Shown: positions 47,306 to 57,027, counted from the stretch's first letter. The stretch: 64,000 bases of DNA from Pseudomonas viridiflava (GCF_900591205.1 NZ_UUPU01000029.1:62001-126000), one strand, 5' to 3'. Program-made: numbers and translations. Notes: generated by a model from the sequence alone, not told the origin.

Positions 47306-47396
47306 ATGTGGGAGCTGGCTTGCCTGCGATGACGGACTTTCAGACAGCTCATCTGGAGCTGACACACCGCTATCGCAGGCGAGCCAGCCCCCACAA
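47306..47396. repeat. REPIN between hutH and hutT
   Basis: ATGTGGGAGCTGGCTTGCCT-GCGATGAC / GCTATCGCAGGCGAGCCAGC-CCCCAC, loop containing AGCTCAT-CTGGAGCT. It interrupts an otherwise close operon and may stabilise the upstream hutH message. Confidence 0.85.
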
Positions 47397-47412
47397 TGGT
47401 TCGGAGTCGCTC

Positions 47413-48951
47413 TTACAGGCTCGGCAGCAGCTTGGCTGGCACCAGCTCGTTCAGGCAGCGGCTGGCGAGCAGCTCAGTGGCGGCGATGATGTCCGGGGCG
47501 AAGAAGCGGTCCTTGTCATAGAAGCCCACTTTGGCGCGCAGGATGCCACGCGCGGTTTCCAGCTTTGGCGAGGTTTTCAAACCTTCGCGCAGGTCCAGGC
47601 CCTGGCACGCCGCCAGCCATTCCACGGCGAGGATGCCACGGGTGTTCTCAGCCATTTCCCACAGACGCTTGCCGGCGGCCGGGGCCATGGACACGTGGTC
47701 TTCCTGGTTGGCCGAGGTCGGCAAACTGTCGACGCTGTGCGGATGGGACAGTGCCTTGTTCTCGCTGGCCAGTGCCGCAGCCGTGACCTGGGCGATCATA
47801 AAGCCGGAGTTGACCCCGCCATTGCCCACCAGGAACGGCGGCAGTTGCGACATGTGCTTGTCCATCATCAGCGAGATACGACGCTCGCTCAGAGAGCCGA
47901 TTTCAGCGATGGCCAACGCCATGTTGTCGGCGGCCATGGCCACCGGTTCGGCGTGGAAGTTACCGCCGGAAATCACATCGCCTTCAGCGGCAAACACCAG
48001 CGGGTTATCCGACACAGCGTTGGCTTCCACCACCAGCACTTCGGCGGCCTGGCGGAACTGGGTCAGGCAGGCGCCCATGACTTGCGGCTGGCAACGCAGG
48101 GAGTACGGGTCTTGCACCTTGTCGCAGTTCTGGTGCGACTGCGAGACCTGGCTGCTGTCGCCCAGCAGGTCGCGATAAGCCGCAGCCGAGTCGATCTGGC
48201 CACGTTGGCCGCGAGCGGCGTGAATCCGCGCATCGAACGGCGAGCGCGAGCCCAACACGGCTTCTACGGTCAAGCCGCCGCAGGCCAGGGCGCCGGCGAA
48301 CAGGTCTTCGCCTTCGAACAGGCCACGCAGCGCATAGGCGGTGGACACCTGAGTGCCGTTGAGCAGCGCCAGGCCCTCTTTGGCGGCGAGGGTCAGCGGC
48401 GTCAGACCGGCGACTTTCAGCGCTTCGGTCGCTTCCAGCCATTCGCCTTTGTAGCGCGCCTTGCCTTCGCCCAGCAGCACCAGGGACATGTGCGCCAATG
48501 GCGCCAAGTCGCCGGAGGCGCCGACCGAACCCTTGAGCGGAATGTGCGGGTACACCTCGGCGTTGATCAGCGCGATCAGCGCGTCGATCACCTGGCGGCG
48601 GATCCCGGAGAACCCACGGCTCAGGCTGTTGACCTTGAGCACCATGACCAGCCGCACCAGCGCATCGCTGATTGGCTCACCGACGCCGGCGGCGTGGGAC
48701 AGCACCAGGGAGCGCTGGAGGTTTTCCAGGTCTTCGCTGGCGATGCGGGTCGAGGCCAGCAGGCCGAAACCGGTGTTGATGCCGTAGGCGGTGCGGTTCT
48801 CGGCGAGAATCTGCTCCACGCAGGCCACACTGGCTTCGATCTGGGCCGAGGCGCTTTCATCCAGACTGAGGGTTACCGGCTGCTGGTAGATGGCCCGCAG
48901 TTGGGCAAGGCTCAGTTGGCCTGGAATCAAATTTAGCGCAGTCACATTCAT
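47413..48951 (-). CDS. hutH: Histidine ammonia-lyase (catalytic)
   Basis: This 512-residue lyase deaminates L-histidine to trans-urocanate and ammonia. The MIO-forming tripeptide is intact: Ala145-Ser146-Gly147 in GSVGASGD. Other active-site residues are also present: [35 protein letters not shown] (Tyr and Arg), and ANQEDHVSM (Glu). It is a tetramer in characterised relatives. The ATG at 48951 follows AAGGAGC. It lies 48 bp downstream of a divergent homologue without the MIO (49000-50523) and upstream of hutT. Confidence 0.97.
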   Translation of the reverse strand: MNVTALNLIPGQLSLAQLRAIYQQPVTLSLDESASAQIEASVACVEQILAENRTAYGINTGFGLLASTRIASEDLENLQRSLVLSHAAGVGEPISDALVRLVMVLKVNSLSRGFSGIRRQVIDALIALINAEVYPHIPLKGSVGASGDLAPLAHMSLVLLGEGKARYKGEWLEATEALKVAGLTPLTLAAKEGLALLNGTQVSTAYALRGLFEGEDLFAGALACGGLTVEAVLGSRSPFDARIHAARGQRGQIDSAAAYRDLLGDSSQVSQSHQNCDKVQDPYSLRCQPQVMGACLTQFRQAAEVLVVEANAVSDNPLVFAAEGDVISGGNFHAEPVAMAADNMALAIAEIGSLSERRISLMMDKHMSQLPPFLVGNGGVNSGFMIAQVTAAALASENKALSHPHSVDSLPTSANQEDHVSMAPAAGKRLWEMAENTRGILAVEWLAACQGLDLREGLKTSPKLETARGILRAKVGFYDKDRFFAPDIIAATELLASRCLNELVPAKLLPSL

Positions 48952-48999
48952 GCTCCTTTGAATTGTTCTTTTGAATACGTCTTTTGAATAAATAAGTGT

Positions 49000-50523
49000 T
49001 CAGTGCAAATGGGGTAATACGCGGTGCAGCAAAATAGTGTCCTTGAGCAGCGCGGCGGTGGTTGCGATATCCGGCGCCAGCCAGCGGTCCTGCTCATACG
49101 GGGGTATCTGTTCACGCAACAGGCGCCAGGCGCTGTCGGTGCCCGCGCCGAAACGCTGGTCCTTGAGAAACTCGAACGCCTGGGCCGCCAGCAGGTACTC
49201 GATGGCGAGAATCTGCGTGACGTTGGCCAGCAGCTGGTGCAGCTTGAGCGCGGCATTGGTGCCCATGCTCAGGTGGTCTTCCTGCAGGCCCGAGGTGACG
49301 AAATTGTCGAGCACCGCCGGTTGCGCCAACTGGCGATTCTGCCCGCACAGCGAGGCGGCGACGTACTGCACGATCATCATCCCGGAGTTGACCCCAGGGT
49401 TGCTCACCAGGAACGCCGGCAAGCCGCTGACATGCGGGTTGATCAGGCGGTCCAGGCGGCGCTCGGCCACCGAGCCGATTTCGGCCATGGCGATGGCCAG
49501 CATGTCGGCGGCCAGGGCCACAGACTGCCCGTGCGGGTTGGCCTGGGACACCACGCGGTAGTTGTCCGGGGTGCCGAGGACCAGCGGGTTGTCGGTGGCG
49601 CTGTTGAGTTCGGTCTCGATCTGGCGAGTGGCGTGTTCCACTTGGTCACGCGCCGCACCATGGATCTGCGGGATCGAGCGAATGCTCAAGGCGTCCTGGG
49701 TACGAATGCCTTTGCTGCTGGCGATCACCTCACTGCCATCGAGCAAGGCGCGCAGGTTGATGCCGACGTGCTGCATGCCCGGGTGCGGCTTGAGGGCGAT
49801 GATGGCTTCGTCAAAGGCGTCGATCTGCCCGCGCTGGGCCTCGAAGCTCATGGCGCCGATCACGTCGGCCCATTGCAGCAGGTGATGCGCATCGGCCAGG
49901 GCCAGGCAGCTCAGGCCGGTCATGCACGGCGTGCCGTTGACCAGGCACAGGCCGTCTTTGGCGCCAAGCACCACCGGCTGCAAACCTTCGGCAGCCAGGG
50001 CCTGTTGCGCCGGGACGATCTGGCCGCGATAGCTCACATTGCCGACACCCAGCAATGCCACGCCGACATGCGCCATATGGGTCAAATAACCCACCGAGCC
50101 CTGGGACGGCACTTGCGGCGTGATGCCGTGGTTGAGCAGCGCCAGCAGCGAGTGCACCACCTGCGGGTGCAGGCCGGACTTGCCGTGGCTGTAGTTGATG
50201 ACCGCCGCGCAGATGATCGCGCGGGTCTGTTCGTCGCTCAGCACCGCGCCGACGCCGCACGCGTGGCTCAGCAGGGTGTTGCGCGACAGTTGGCTGAGTT
50301 GCTCACCCGCCAGCGACACATTGCACAGCGCGCCCAGGCCGGTATTTACGCCATAAGCGCGCTCACCGCTGGTGACGATGCGCTGCACGATGGCCTGGGC
50401 ATTGTCGATGCGCGCCCAGGCTTGGCCCGAGAGTTCGAGTACCGCACCAAAGCGGGCGACGGCGACTACGTCCTGCCAGCGCAATGGCGTATCGGCGATG
50501 GTGATTTTTGTTGCCTGGGACAT
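49000..50523 (-). CDS. Histidine ammonia-lyase homologue lacking the MIO tripeptide
   Basis: This 507-residue HAL/PAL/TAL-family protein aligns end to end with the adjacent hutH, but GSVG (142-145) is followed directly by YLTH; the Ala-Ser-Gly that cyclises to MIO is absent as a clean three-residue gap, read from the bases themselves. The HAL tyrosine of QDPYSLR is Leu279 here (QDALSIR). Retained are YGVNTGLG, LSHACGVGA, NGTPCMTG, the Arg of SIR, and LQEDHLSMG. The frame is intact over its full length. ATG at 50523 is favoured (AGAGAG at 7 nt) over 50529. Whether it is an inactive partner of HutH, a regulator or an enzyme of other chemistry is unknown. In SBW25 a two-copy hutH arrangement is described with only one copy needed for growth on histidine, as I recall. 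Confidence 0.9.
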   Translation of the reverse strand: MSQATKITIADTPLRWQDVVAVARFGAVLELSGQAWARIDNAQAIVQRIVTSGERAYGVNTGLGALCNVSLAGEQLSQLSRNTLLSHACGVGAVLSDEQTRAIICAAVINYSHGKSGLHPQVVHSLLALLNHGITPQVPSQGSVGYLTHMAHVGVALLGVGNVSYRGQIVPAQQALAAEGLQPVVLGAKDGLCLVNGTPCMTGLSCLALADAHHLLQWADVIGAMSFEAQRGQIDAFDEAIIALKPHPGMQHVGINLRALLDGSEVIASSKGIRTQDALSIRSIPQIHGAARDQVEHATRQIETELNSATDNPLVLGTPDNYRVVSQANPHGQSVALAADMLAIAMAEIGSVAERRLDRLINPHVSGLPAFLVSNPGVNSGMMIVQYVAASLCGQNRQLAQPAVLDNFVTSGLQEDHLSMGTNAALKLHQLLANVTQILAIEYLLAAQAFEFLKDQRFGAGTDSAWRLLREQIPPYEQDRWLAPDIATTAALLKDTILLHRVLPHLH

Positions 50524-50564
50524 CTTCATACTCTCTTCAATTCATGTGCAGCTTTACCGGCCCT

Positions 50565-50630
50565 ATCGGGGGCAAGCCCCCTCCCACATTTGGAATGCAT
50601 TCCCCTGTGGGAGGGGGCTTGCCCCCGATG
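50565..50630. repeat. REP pair (GGGGGCTTGCCCCC type)
   Basis: ATCGGGGGCAAGCCCCCTCC-CACA and TGTGGGAGG... facing copies, the same C-rich subtype as at 33424-33495. It lies between hutV and the MIO-less HAL homologue. Confidence 0.8.
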
Positions 50631-50659
50631 AGGCCGTCAGCCTCACCAACAAATCCAGA

Positions 50660-51484
50660 TCAGACCACCGCCGCCCGCCGCTGAACAAACCGGTCCACAT
50701 ACTCATCCGCCGGCGAATGCAAAATCTCCCGCGGGGTGCCGACCTGGATCAGCTTGCCGTCCTTGAGGATCGCAATGCGGTTGCCGATACGCACAGCCTC
50801 GTCGAGGTCGTGGGTAATAAATACGATGGTTTTGTGCAGGGTCTTTTGCAGCTCGAGCAACTGGTCCTGCATCTCGGCGCGGATCAGTGGGTCGAGGGCG
50901 CTGAAGGCTTCGTCCATCAGGATAATGTCGGTGTCGGCCGCCAATGCGCGGGCCAGGCCGACACGCTGGCGCATGCCGCCGGAGAGCTGGTGCGGGTATT
51001 TGTTTTCGTAGCCTTTGAGGCCCACGGTTTCGATCCAGTGCAGGGCGCGTTCGGCACACACCTGCTTGGTTTCTCCACGCACCTTGAGGCCGTAGGCGAC
51101 GTTGTCGAGCACGCTTTTATGGGGCAGCAGGCCGAAGCTCTGGAACACCATGCTGATTTTATGCCGACGGAATTGGCGCAGGGCTTCCATGTCCAGTTGC
51201 AGGATATCTTCGCCGTCCACCAGGATCGCGCCGCTGGTTGGGTCGATCAGGCGGTTGAAGTGGCGCACCAGCGTGGACTTGCCGGAACCCGACAGGCCCA
51301 TGATCACAAAGATCTCGCCGGTGCCGATGCTCAGCGACAGGTCATTCACGCCGACCACGCAACCGGTCTCGGCCAGCACCTGGTCCTTGGTCTTGCCCTG
51401 GCCGACCATGACCAGTGCATCCTTGGAGCGGGCACCAAAGATTTTGAAAACGTTTTTAACTTCGATTTTGCTGACGGTAGTCAT
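50660..51484 (-). CDS. hutV: HutV: ATP-binding protein of histidine/betaine-type ABC transporter
   Basis: This 274-residue ProV-family ATPase carries Walker [10 protein letters not shown], the betaine-type [19 protein letters not shown], signature LSGGMRQR and Walker [13 protein letters not shown]. It lacks the C-terminal CBS pair that gives ProV its osmosensing, consistent with a catabolic uptake role. With HutW and HutX it forms the hutXWV system, known in Sinorhizobium as a histidine importer. Four-base ATGA overlap with hutW. Confidence 0.9.
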   Translation of the reverse strand: MTTVSKIEVKNVFKIFGARSKDALVMVGQGKTKDQVLAETGCVVGVNDLSLSIGTGEIFVIMGLSGSGKSTLVRHFNRLIDPTSGAILVDGEDILQLDMEALRQFRRHKISMVFQSFGLLPHKSVLDNVAYGLKVRGETKQVCAERALHWIETVGLKGYENKYPHQLSGGMRQRVGLARALAADTDIILMDEAFSALDPLIRAEMQDQLLELQKTLHKTIVFITHDLDEAVRIGNRIAILKDGKLIQVGTPREILHSPADEYVDRFVQRRAAVV

Positions 51485-52332
51485 TTGCTCGCCTCATGCC
51501 GTGGACGACCATAGGCCTGGGTAATGCGGTCGATGACCACTGCGAGAATCACGATCGCCAGCCCGGCTTCAAGGCCACGGCCGACGTTGAGCGTCTGGAT
51601 GCCAACGAGAACGTCTTCACCCAAGCCCCGGGCGCCGATCATCGAGGCGATCACCACCATCGACAGCGCCATCATGGTGGTCTGGTTGATACCGGCCATG
51701 ATGCTCGGCAACGCCAGCGGCAGTTGCACGCCGAACAGTTGCTGCCAGCGGTTGGCACCGAAGGCATTGATGGCTTCCATGACTTCGCCGTCGACTTGGC
51801 GAATGCCCAGATCGGTCAGGCGAATCAGCGGCGGCGCGGCGTAGATCACCGTGGCGAAAATCGCCGGAACCTTGCCCAGGCCGAACAGCATCAGCACCGG
51901 GATCAGGTACACGAAGCTGGGCATGGTCTGCATGATGTCGAGCAACGGCATCAATACCGAACGCAGGCGATTGCTGCGCGCCGACAGGATGCCCAGCGGT
52001 ATGCCGATCAGCACCGAGATCACCGTAGCGACCATCATCAGCGCCAGGGTCTGCATCAGCTTGTCCCACAGGCCGACCGCCCCCACCAGGAACAGCAAGC
52101 CGACGATCACCGCCGTGGTCAACACCTTGCGGGTGGCGTGCCAGGCGACGCCGCCGACGATGGCCAGCATCAGCCACCAGGGCGCCGCACGCAGCAACCC
52201 TTCCAGGTTGACGATGGCCCATAGCAGGGTGTCGGAGATGTGCCGGAACACATCGCCGTAGTTGGTGACCAGCGAATCCACCCAACCATTGACCCAGTCG
52301 GCGATGGAAAACGTAAAACTCTCAGGAAACAT
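51481..52332 (-). CDS. hutW: HutW: permease of histidine/betaine-type ABC transporter
   Basis: This 283-residue ProW-like permease has six to seven transmembrane helices and the binding-protein-dependent transport signature [33 protein letters not shown] in its cytoplasmic loop. [21 protein letters not shown] is a periplasm-facing start typical of the family. Overlaps hutV by four bases; hutX lies 71 bp upstream. Confidence 0.9.
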   Translation of the reverse strand: MFPESFTFSIADWVNGWVDSLVTNYGDVFRHISDTLLWAIVNLEGLLRAAPWWLMLAIVGGVAWHATRKVLTTAVIVGLLFLVGAVGLWDKLMQTLALMMVATVISVLIGIPLGILSARSNRLRSVLMPLLDIMQTMPSFVYLIPVLMLFGLGKVPAIFATVIYAAPPLIRLTDLGIRQVDGEVMEAINAFGANRWQQLFGVQLPLALPSIMAGINQTTMMALSMVVIASMIGARGLGEDVLVGIQTLNVGRGLEAGLAIVILAVVIDRITQAYGRPRHEASK

Positions 52333-52403
52333 ATCGTGCTCTCGATCCAGTGGGTTGTGGCCGGACGTCCGGTTGCCTGTTGGGGCAACCGGAAACGCTC
52401 AAC

Positions 52404-53369
52404 CTACAAGGCCGCGTCGATTTTCTTGGCTGCGTCTTCGCTCACCCATGCGTGCCAGACCTCAGGATGTTCCTTGAGGAAAATTTTCGCCAGTTTTGGC
52501 GATTCAATTCGCTCTTTGGCCATGCGGCCGAGGTTCTGGTTCAGCAGGTCGATCGGCAGGTTGACCTTTTCCAGCACGGCAACCAGTTCTGGCGCTTGCT
52601 CATGGAAGGTCTTGGACAGGCCAACCTTGATGCTCACGCTTTTATCCACACCGGGCTTTTCTTCCAGCTTCACCAGGTCGACCTGGCCCATCAGCGGCGT
52701 CGGCGACCAGTAGTAGAACAGGATCGGCTCGCCACGCTTGTAGCTCGACAGCACCGCCGCATCCAGCGCCGGGCCGGTGCCTGGGCGGAAGTTGGTGTAG
52801 GTGCTTTCCAGGCCATAGCTTTTGAGCATTTCGCTGTTATCCAGCTCGCAGGTCCAGCCGGCCGGGCAGTTGTAGAAACGGCCCTTGGAAGGCTCTTCCT
52901 GATCCTTGAAAACCGAGGCGTACTTGGCCAGGTCAGCGATGTTTTTCAGGCCCGGCGCCTTGGGCTCCAGCTTGCGTTTGGCGTCGCCTTCGATCACGTA
53001 GCGCGGCACGTACCAGCCTTCGATAGCACCCACAATCGGCGCGCCGACGCCGACCACCTTGCCGGCCTTCTCAGCCTTGTTCCAGACTTCGCTGCGGCCG
53101 ACCCACTCTTCGGCAAACACTTGGATGTCGTTGCTGCTCAGGGCGTTTTCCATGGTGATGGAGTTGCCCGGCAGGCTGTCGGTTTTGCAGTCGTAGCCTT
53201 TTTCCAGCACGGTTTGCAGGATGTCAGTAAGCAACATGCCGCTTTCCCAGTTCAGGCCGGCGAACTTCACCGGTTTGCCGGATTCGCACCAGCCGGCCGC
53301 CTGGGCGCCAACGGAGGCCAGCAAACCTGTAGAGAGCAAGGTGGCCAGCAGGGTCTTATGCATTTTCAT
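52404..53369 (-). CDS. hutX: HutX: periplasmic binding protein of the hutXWV transporter
   Basis: This 321-residue OpuAC-like binding protein has a signal peptide (residues 1-25, ending AQA) and a mature start GWCESGKPVKFAGLNWESGM. Two cysteine-bearing segments (YDCKTDSL and YNCPAGWTCEL) suggest disulfides. YYWSPTP and the TNFRPGTGPALDAA stretch are ligand-lobe blocks. The ATG at 53369 was chosen (MKMHKTLL); the longer frame has no signal-like start. Histidine is the expected ligand from context. Confidence 0.9.
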   Translation of the reverse strand: MKMHKTLLATLLSTGLLASVGAQAAGWCESGKPVKFAGLNWESGMLLTDILQTVLEKGYDCKTDSLPGNSITMENALSSNDIQVFAEEWVGRSEVWNKAEKAGKVVGVGAPIVGAIEGWYVPRYVIEGDAKRKLEPKAPGLKNIADLAKYASVFKDQEEPSKGRFYNCPAGWTCELDNSEMLKSYGLESTYTNFRPGTGPALDAAVLSSYKRGEPILFYYWSPTPLMGQVDLVKLEEKPGVDKSVSIKVGLSKTFHEQAPELVAVLEKVNLPIDLLNQNLGRMAKERIESPKLAKIFLKEHPEVWHAWVSEDAAKKIDAAL

Positions 53370-53438
53370 TGTTGTGACGCTCCCAATCTTGAAATGGATT
53401 ACGGCAGTCAGTAGGCGTCCTGCCCTGTCCACGTCCCA

Positions 53439-54896
53439 TCAGGCTTGTGCAGCCAGCCCGTTTGCTCTTGGTATAGCGCCCTGCTCTGTCGGCAGGATCA
53501 GTTGATCGGGCACCGTGCCGTGCCATTTTTTCGCACATACGTAATAAAGGGCCGCAGGCAGTACCAGGCCGATGATCCAGGAGATATCCACATCACCCAG
53601 CGCGGCTACCAGCGGGCCGGTGTAGAACTTGGTGGAGATGAACGGCAATTGCACCAGCACACCGAACACATAGACGCTGATACCGAGCAGGTTCCACCGA
53701 CCGTAGCGACCGTTCGGATCAGCCAGCGCCGGCACGTCATAACGCTCGCGGGTGATGCAGTAGTAGTCCACCAGGTTGATCGCGCTCCAGGGCGTAAAGA
53801 ACGCCAGCAGGAACAGGATGAAAGACTTGAACGCACCGAGGAACGAGTGCTGGCCGAGCAACGCGATCAGGGTTGCCGTACCCACAATCACCAGCACAAA
53901 CACCAGACGTTGCAAGCGCGTGACCTCCAGGCGGCCACGGAAGCCGCTGATGATTGTCGCGATGCACATGAAGCTGCCGTAGGAGTTCAGTGTGGAGATA
54001 GTGACCTTGCCGAACGCAATGCTGAAATACAGCAATGCAGCGGTGGCACCAGTGCCGCTCAAACCCACGATGTAGGCGACTTCGTGACCGGCGAATTGCC
54101 CGTTGGACATGGCCGCGGCAAACACCCCGAGGACCATCGCCACCTGTGCACCAATCACCGAACCTGCACCCGCAGCGAGAAAGGTTTTCACCGATGACGT
54201 AGCGCTTGGCAAGTAACGCGAGTAGTCCGCCACATAAGGGCCAAACGCGATCTGCCAGGAGGCCGCGAGCGACACCGCCAGCAAAAAACTGCTCCAGCTG
54301 AAGTGGCGGATTTGCAGCAGCGCGCCGACGTCGGTCTGGGTCATCAAGCGACTGAACAGATAGACAAAGGCAACCACCCCAATGACGCTGGCGACACGGC
54401 CGATGAAGTGGATCACCCGGTAACCCAGTACCGTCACCAGCACGATGACACTGGCGAAGATCAGGATGCCGACGCTGTCGCTGACCCCAAACAACTGGCC
54501 CAGCGCCTGCCCGGAAAGCACGGTGCCGGTGGCGGTGAAACCGAGGTACATCAAACACACCAGCACGATCGGAATCGCCGCGCCGTACACGCCGAACTGC
54601 ACCCGGCTGGAGATCATCTGCGGCAGGCCCAGCTTGGGCCCTTGCGCCGCGTGCAACGCCATGACGCCGCCGCCGATCAGTTGGCCGATAAACAGCCCGA
54701 TCAACGACCAGAACACATCACCGCCCAGCACCACGGCCAAAGCCCCGGTGACAATCGCGGTGATTTGCAGGTTGGCCCCCATCCACAGGGTGAACTGGCT
54801 AAACAGACGACCGTGTCTTTCCGCTTCCGGGATGTAGTCGATCGAACGCCTTTCGATCAACGGGGTGGTGCTTTCACGTGCGTCATTTGCAGCCAT
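53439..54896 (-). CDS. NCS1-family permease (candidate urocanate transporter)
   Basis: This 485-residue cytosine/purine-permease-like protein begins with a soluble ~35-residue head (RRSIDYIPEAERHG) followed by about 12 transmembrane helices (for example GGDVFWSLIGLFIGQLIGGG, GPYVADYSRYLP). NCS1 proteins import nucleobases and related heterocycles; inside a hut operon, urocanate or imidazole compounds are the natural guess, and a urocanate transporter of this class has been described in P. fluorescens. An SD AGAGG precedes the ATG at 54896. Directly downstream of hutU. Confidence 0.88.
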   Translation of the reverse strand: MAANDARESTTPLIERRSIDYIPEAERHGRLFSQFTLWMGANLQITAIVTGALAVVLGGDVFWSLIGLFIGQLIGGGVMALHAAQGPKLGLPQMISSRVQFGVYGAAIPIVLVCLMYLGFTATGTVLSGQALGQLFGVSDSVGILIFASVIVLVTVLGYRVIHFIGRVASVIGVVAFVYLFSRLMTQTDVGALLQIRHFSWSSFLLAVSLAASWQIAFGPYVADYSRYLPSATSSVKTFLAAGAGSVIGAQVAMVLGVFAAAMSNGQFAGHEVAYIVGLSGTGATAALLYFSIAFGKVTISTLNSYGSFMCIATIISGFRGRLEVTRLQRLVFVLVIVGTATLIALLGQHSFLGAFKSFILFLLAFFTPWSAINLVDYYCITRERYDVPALADPNGRYGRWNLLGISVYVFGVLVQLPFISTKFYTGPLVAALGDVDISWIIGLVLPAALYYVCAKKWHGTVPDQLILPTEQGAIPRANGLAAQA

Positions 54897-54943
54897 GTGT
54901 GTTCAACCTCTGATGGATTGTTTTGTGCGCAGCTTTGCTCTTC

Positions 54944-55028
54944 TGTGGGAGCTGGCTTGCCTGCGATGCGGGCGACTCGTCCCGTAGTAGAACCGAGGTG
55001 ATGCCGTCGCAGGCAAGCCAGCTCCCAC
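54944..55028. repeat. REPIN between hutU and the NCS1 permease
   Basis: TGTGGGAGCTGGCTTGCCTG-CGATG and its complement CGTCGCAGGCAAGCCAGCTC-CCACA around a loop with CGACTCG and GGTGATG. Confidence 0.85.
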
Positions 55029-55045
55029 AAGGACCGAGCCAGTCC

Positions 55046-56731
55046 TTACTTGATCATCGGCAGGTTCAAGCCCTGTTCCTTGGCGTAATCGATTGCGATC
55101 TGGTAACCGGCATCCGCATGGCGCATCACCCCGGTGGCCGGGTCGTTGTGCAGTACACGGGCAATCCGCTCGGCCGCTTCGTCGGTGCCGTCGCAGACGA
55201 TCACCATGCCGGAGTGCTGCGAGAAGCCCATGCCCACGCCGCCGCCGTGGTGCAGCGAAACCCAGGTCGCGCCGCTGGCGGTGTTGAGCAAGGCGTTGAG
55301 CAATGGCCAGTCGGACACAGCGTCGGAGCCGTCCTGCATGGCTTCGGTTTCGCGGTTGGGGCTTGCGACCGAGCCGGAGTCGAGGTGGTCACGGCCGATC
55401 ACGACTGGCGCCGACAGCTCGCCGCTGCGCACCATTTCGTTGAACGCCAGGCCGAGCTTGGCGCGCTGGCCCAGGCCGACCCAGCAGATACGTGCCGGCA
55501 AGCCCTGGAAGCTGATGCGCTCGCGAGCCATGTCCAGCCAGTTGTGCAGGTGGGCGTCGTCCGGGATCAGTTCCTTGACTTTGGCGTCGGTCTTGTAGAT
55601 GTCCTGCGGGTCACCCGACAGCGCAGCCCAGCGGAACGGGCCGATGCCACGGCAGAACAGCGGGCGGATATAGGCCGGCACGAAGCCTGGGAAGTCGAAC
55701 GCGTTTTCCACGCCTTCTTCTTGCGCCATCTGGCGGATGTTGTTGCCGTAATCGAAGGTCGGGATGCCTTGTTTCTGGAATTCCAGCATGGCTTTGACGT
55801 GCACGGCCATCGACTGCTTGGCGGCCTTGATCACGGCTGCCGGTTCGGTCTTGGCGCGGGCGCGGTATTCGTCCCAGGTCCAGCCGGCCGGCAGGTAGCC
55901 GTTGAGTGGGTCGTGGGCGCTGGTCTGGTCGGTGACCATGTCCGGGCGCACGCCGCGCTTGACCAGTTCCGGCAGGATCTCGGCCGCGTTACCCAGCAGG
56001 GCGATGGAGATGGCCTTGCCTTCCTGGGTGTATTTCTGGATGCGCGCCAGGGCGTCGTCGAGGTCGCTGGCTTGCTCGTCGACGTAACGGCTGTTCAGGC
56101 GGAAGTCGATGCTGACCTGCTGGCACTCGATGTTCAGCGAGCACGCGCCGGCCAGGGTTGCAGCCAGCGGCTGAGCGCCGCCCATGCCGCCGAGGCCGGC
56201 GGTGAGTACCCAGCGGCCTTTGAGGTTTGAATCGTAATGCTGGCGCCCGGCTTCGACGAAGGTTTCGTAGGTGCCCTGGACGATGCCCTGGCTACCGATG
56301 TAGATCCAGCTGCCGGCGGTCATCTGGCCGTACATGGCCAGGCCCTTGGCATCCAGTTCGTTGAAGTGCTCCCAACTGGCCCAGTGCGGCACCAGGTTGG
56401 AGTTGGCGATCAACACACGCGGGGCGTTGCTGTGGGTCTTGAACACGCCGACCGGCTTGCCGGATTGCACCAGCAGGGTTTCGTCGTCATTCAGGTTAGT
56501 GAGGCTCTCGACGATCTGGTCGTAGCACTCCCAGTTGCGCGCCGCACGGCCGATACCGCCGTACACCACCAGTTCTTTGGGGTTCTCGGCCACTTGCGGG
56601 TCGAGGTTGTTCATCAACATGCGCAGCGGCGCTTCAGTCAGCCAGCTTTTGGCGGTGAGCGTGTTACCACGAGCGGCACGGATTTCAACGTCACGGTATT
56701 TAGTAGGCTTGGCTTTCGAAAAATCGGTCAC
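55046..56731 (-). CDS. hutU: Urocanate hydratase
   Basis: This 561-residue NAD-dependent urocanase converts urocanate to imidazolonepropionate. The N-terminus [22 protein letters not shown] is followed by [25 protein letters not shown] (the NAD-binding glycine-rich segment near residue 176), and [20 protein letters not shown]. The active-site cysteine region [18 protein letters not shown] lies near residue 410. The GTG start at 56731 has GAGGAG eight to nine bases upstream. First gene of the long leftward hut operon, headed by the promoter and operator at 56803-56837. Confidence 0.97.
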   Translation of the reverse strand: MTDFSKAKPTKYRDVEIRAARGNTLTAKSWLTEAPLRMLMNNLDPQVAENPKELVVYGGIGRAARNWECYDQIVESLTNLNDDETLLVQSGKPVGVFKTHSNAPRVLIANSNLVPHWASWEHFNELDAKGLAMYGQMTAGSWIYIGSQGIVQGTYETFVEAGRQHYDSNLKGRWVLTAGLGGMGGAQPLAATLAGACSLNIECQQVSIDFRLNSRYVDEQASDLDDALARIQKYTQEGKAISIALLGNAAEILPELVKRGVRPDMVTDQTSAHDPLNGYLPAGWTWDEYRARAKTEPAAVIKAAKQSMAVHVKAMLEFQKQGIPTFDYGNNIRQMAQEEGVENAFDFPGFVPAYIRPLFCRGIGPFRWAALSGDPQDIYKTDAKVKELIPDDAHLHNWLDMARERISFQGLPARICWVGLGQRAKLGLAFNEMVRSGELSAPVVIGRDHLDSGSVASPNRETEAMQDGSDAVSDWPLLNALLNTASGATWVSLHHGGGVGMGFSQHSGMVIVCDGTDEAAERIARVLHNDPATGVMRHADAGYQIAIDYAKEQGLNLPMIK

Positions 56732-56802
56732 AACCAGAACTCCTCAGCGAACGATGCGCGAACATTGATGGTGCGAAGGAGAGTCTTACGCACACATCTT
56801 TA

Positions 56803-56816
56803 CTTGTACATACAAG
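56803..56816. promoter_or_regulatory. HutC operator candidate at the hutU transcription start
   Basis: CTTGTA-CA-TACAAG, a perfect 6+6 palindrome with a 2-bp centre, holding the TGTA-N2-TACA core (56805-56814) also present in front of hutF. It begins about 5 bp beyond the -12 box of the leftward promoter, where a bound repressor would block initiation. HutC of fluorescent pseudomonads binds sequences of this type. Confidence 0.8.
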
Positions 56817-56820
56817 CATA

Positions 56821-56837
56821 TGCAATCAAGCGGCCAA
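56821..56837 (-). promoter_or_regulatory. Sigma-54 (-24/-12) promoter of the hutU operon
   Basis: Reverse strand TTGGCCG-CTTGA-TTGCA matches TTGGCAC-N5-TTGCW, with GG and GC ten bases apart as required. The predicted start point is near 56810, inside the HutC operator. Sigma-54 dependence of hutU, activated by CbrB or NtrC, is established in P. fluorescens. Confidence 0.75.
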
Positions 56838-56989
56838 CTTTCTGCGTGGGGTGTCGAGATTTTTTTGGAAGGCGTGTGCGAGCCTTGGAAAATAAGGGCT
56901 TTGGGCTTGATGAAATTTCTTCGGAGGAGGTTTTACAGCGAGGGAGAGTTGTCACGACAGCGCGGTTTTGCGCCACGCTGGGGCATTCG

Positions 56990-57013
56990 GTAACAAATTG
57001 GTGCGTGGGTTAC
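56990..57013. promoter_or_regulatory. Candidate enhancer site upstream of hutU (CbrB-like half sites)
   Basis: GTAACA (56990-56995) and GTTAC (57009-57013) form an inverted repeat, GTAAC-N14-GTTAC, about 180 bp upstream of the predicted hutU start. The half site TGTTAC/GTAACA resembles described CbrB half sites. The rest of 56838-57027 shows no gene; a REPIN occupies 57028-57098. Confidence 0.35.
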
Positions 57014-57027
57014 GACGCAGAAACAAC

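Noticed and set aside
43956..47489. A 1177-codon open frame on the + strand across hutG-hutI-hutT
   Set aside because: It is antisense to three well-supported genes, has His/Arg/Gln/Gly-rich low-information translation and no SD; it is a by-product of GC-rich third positions.
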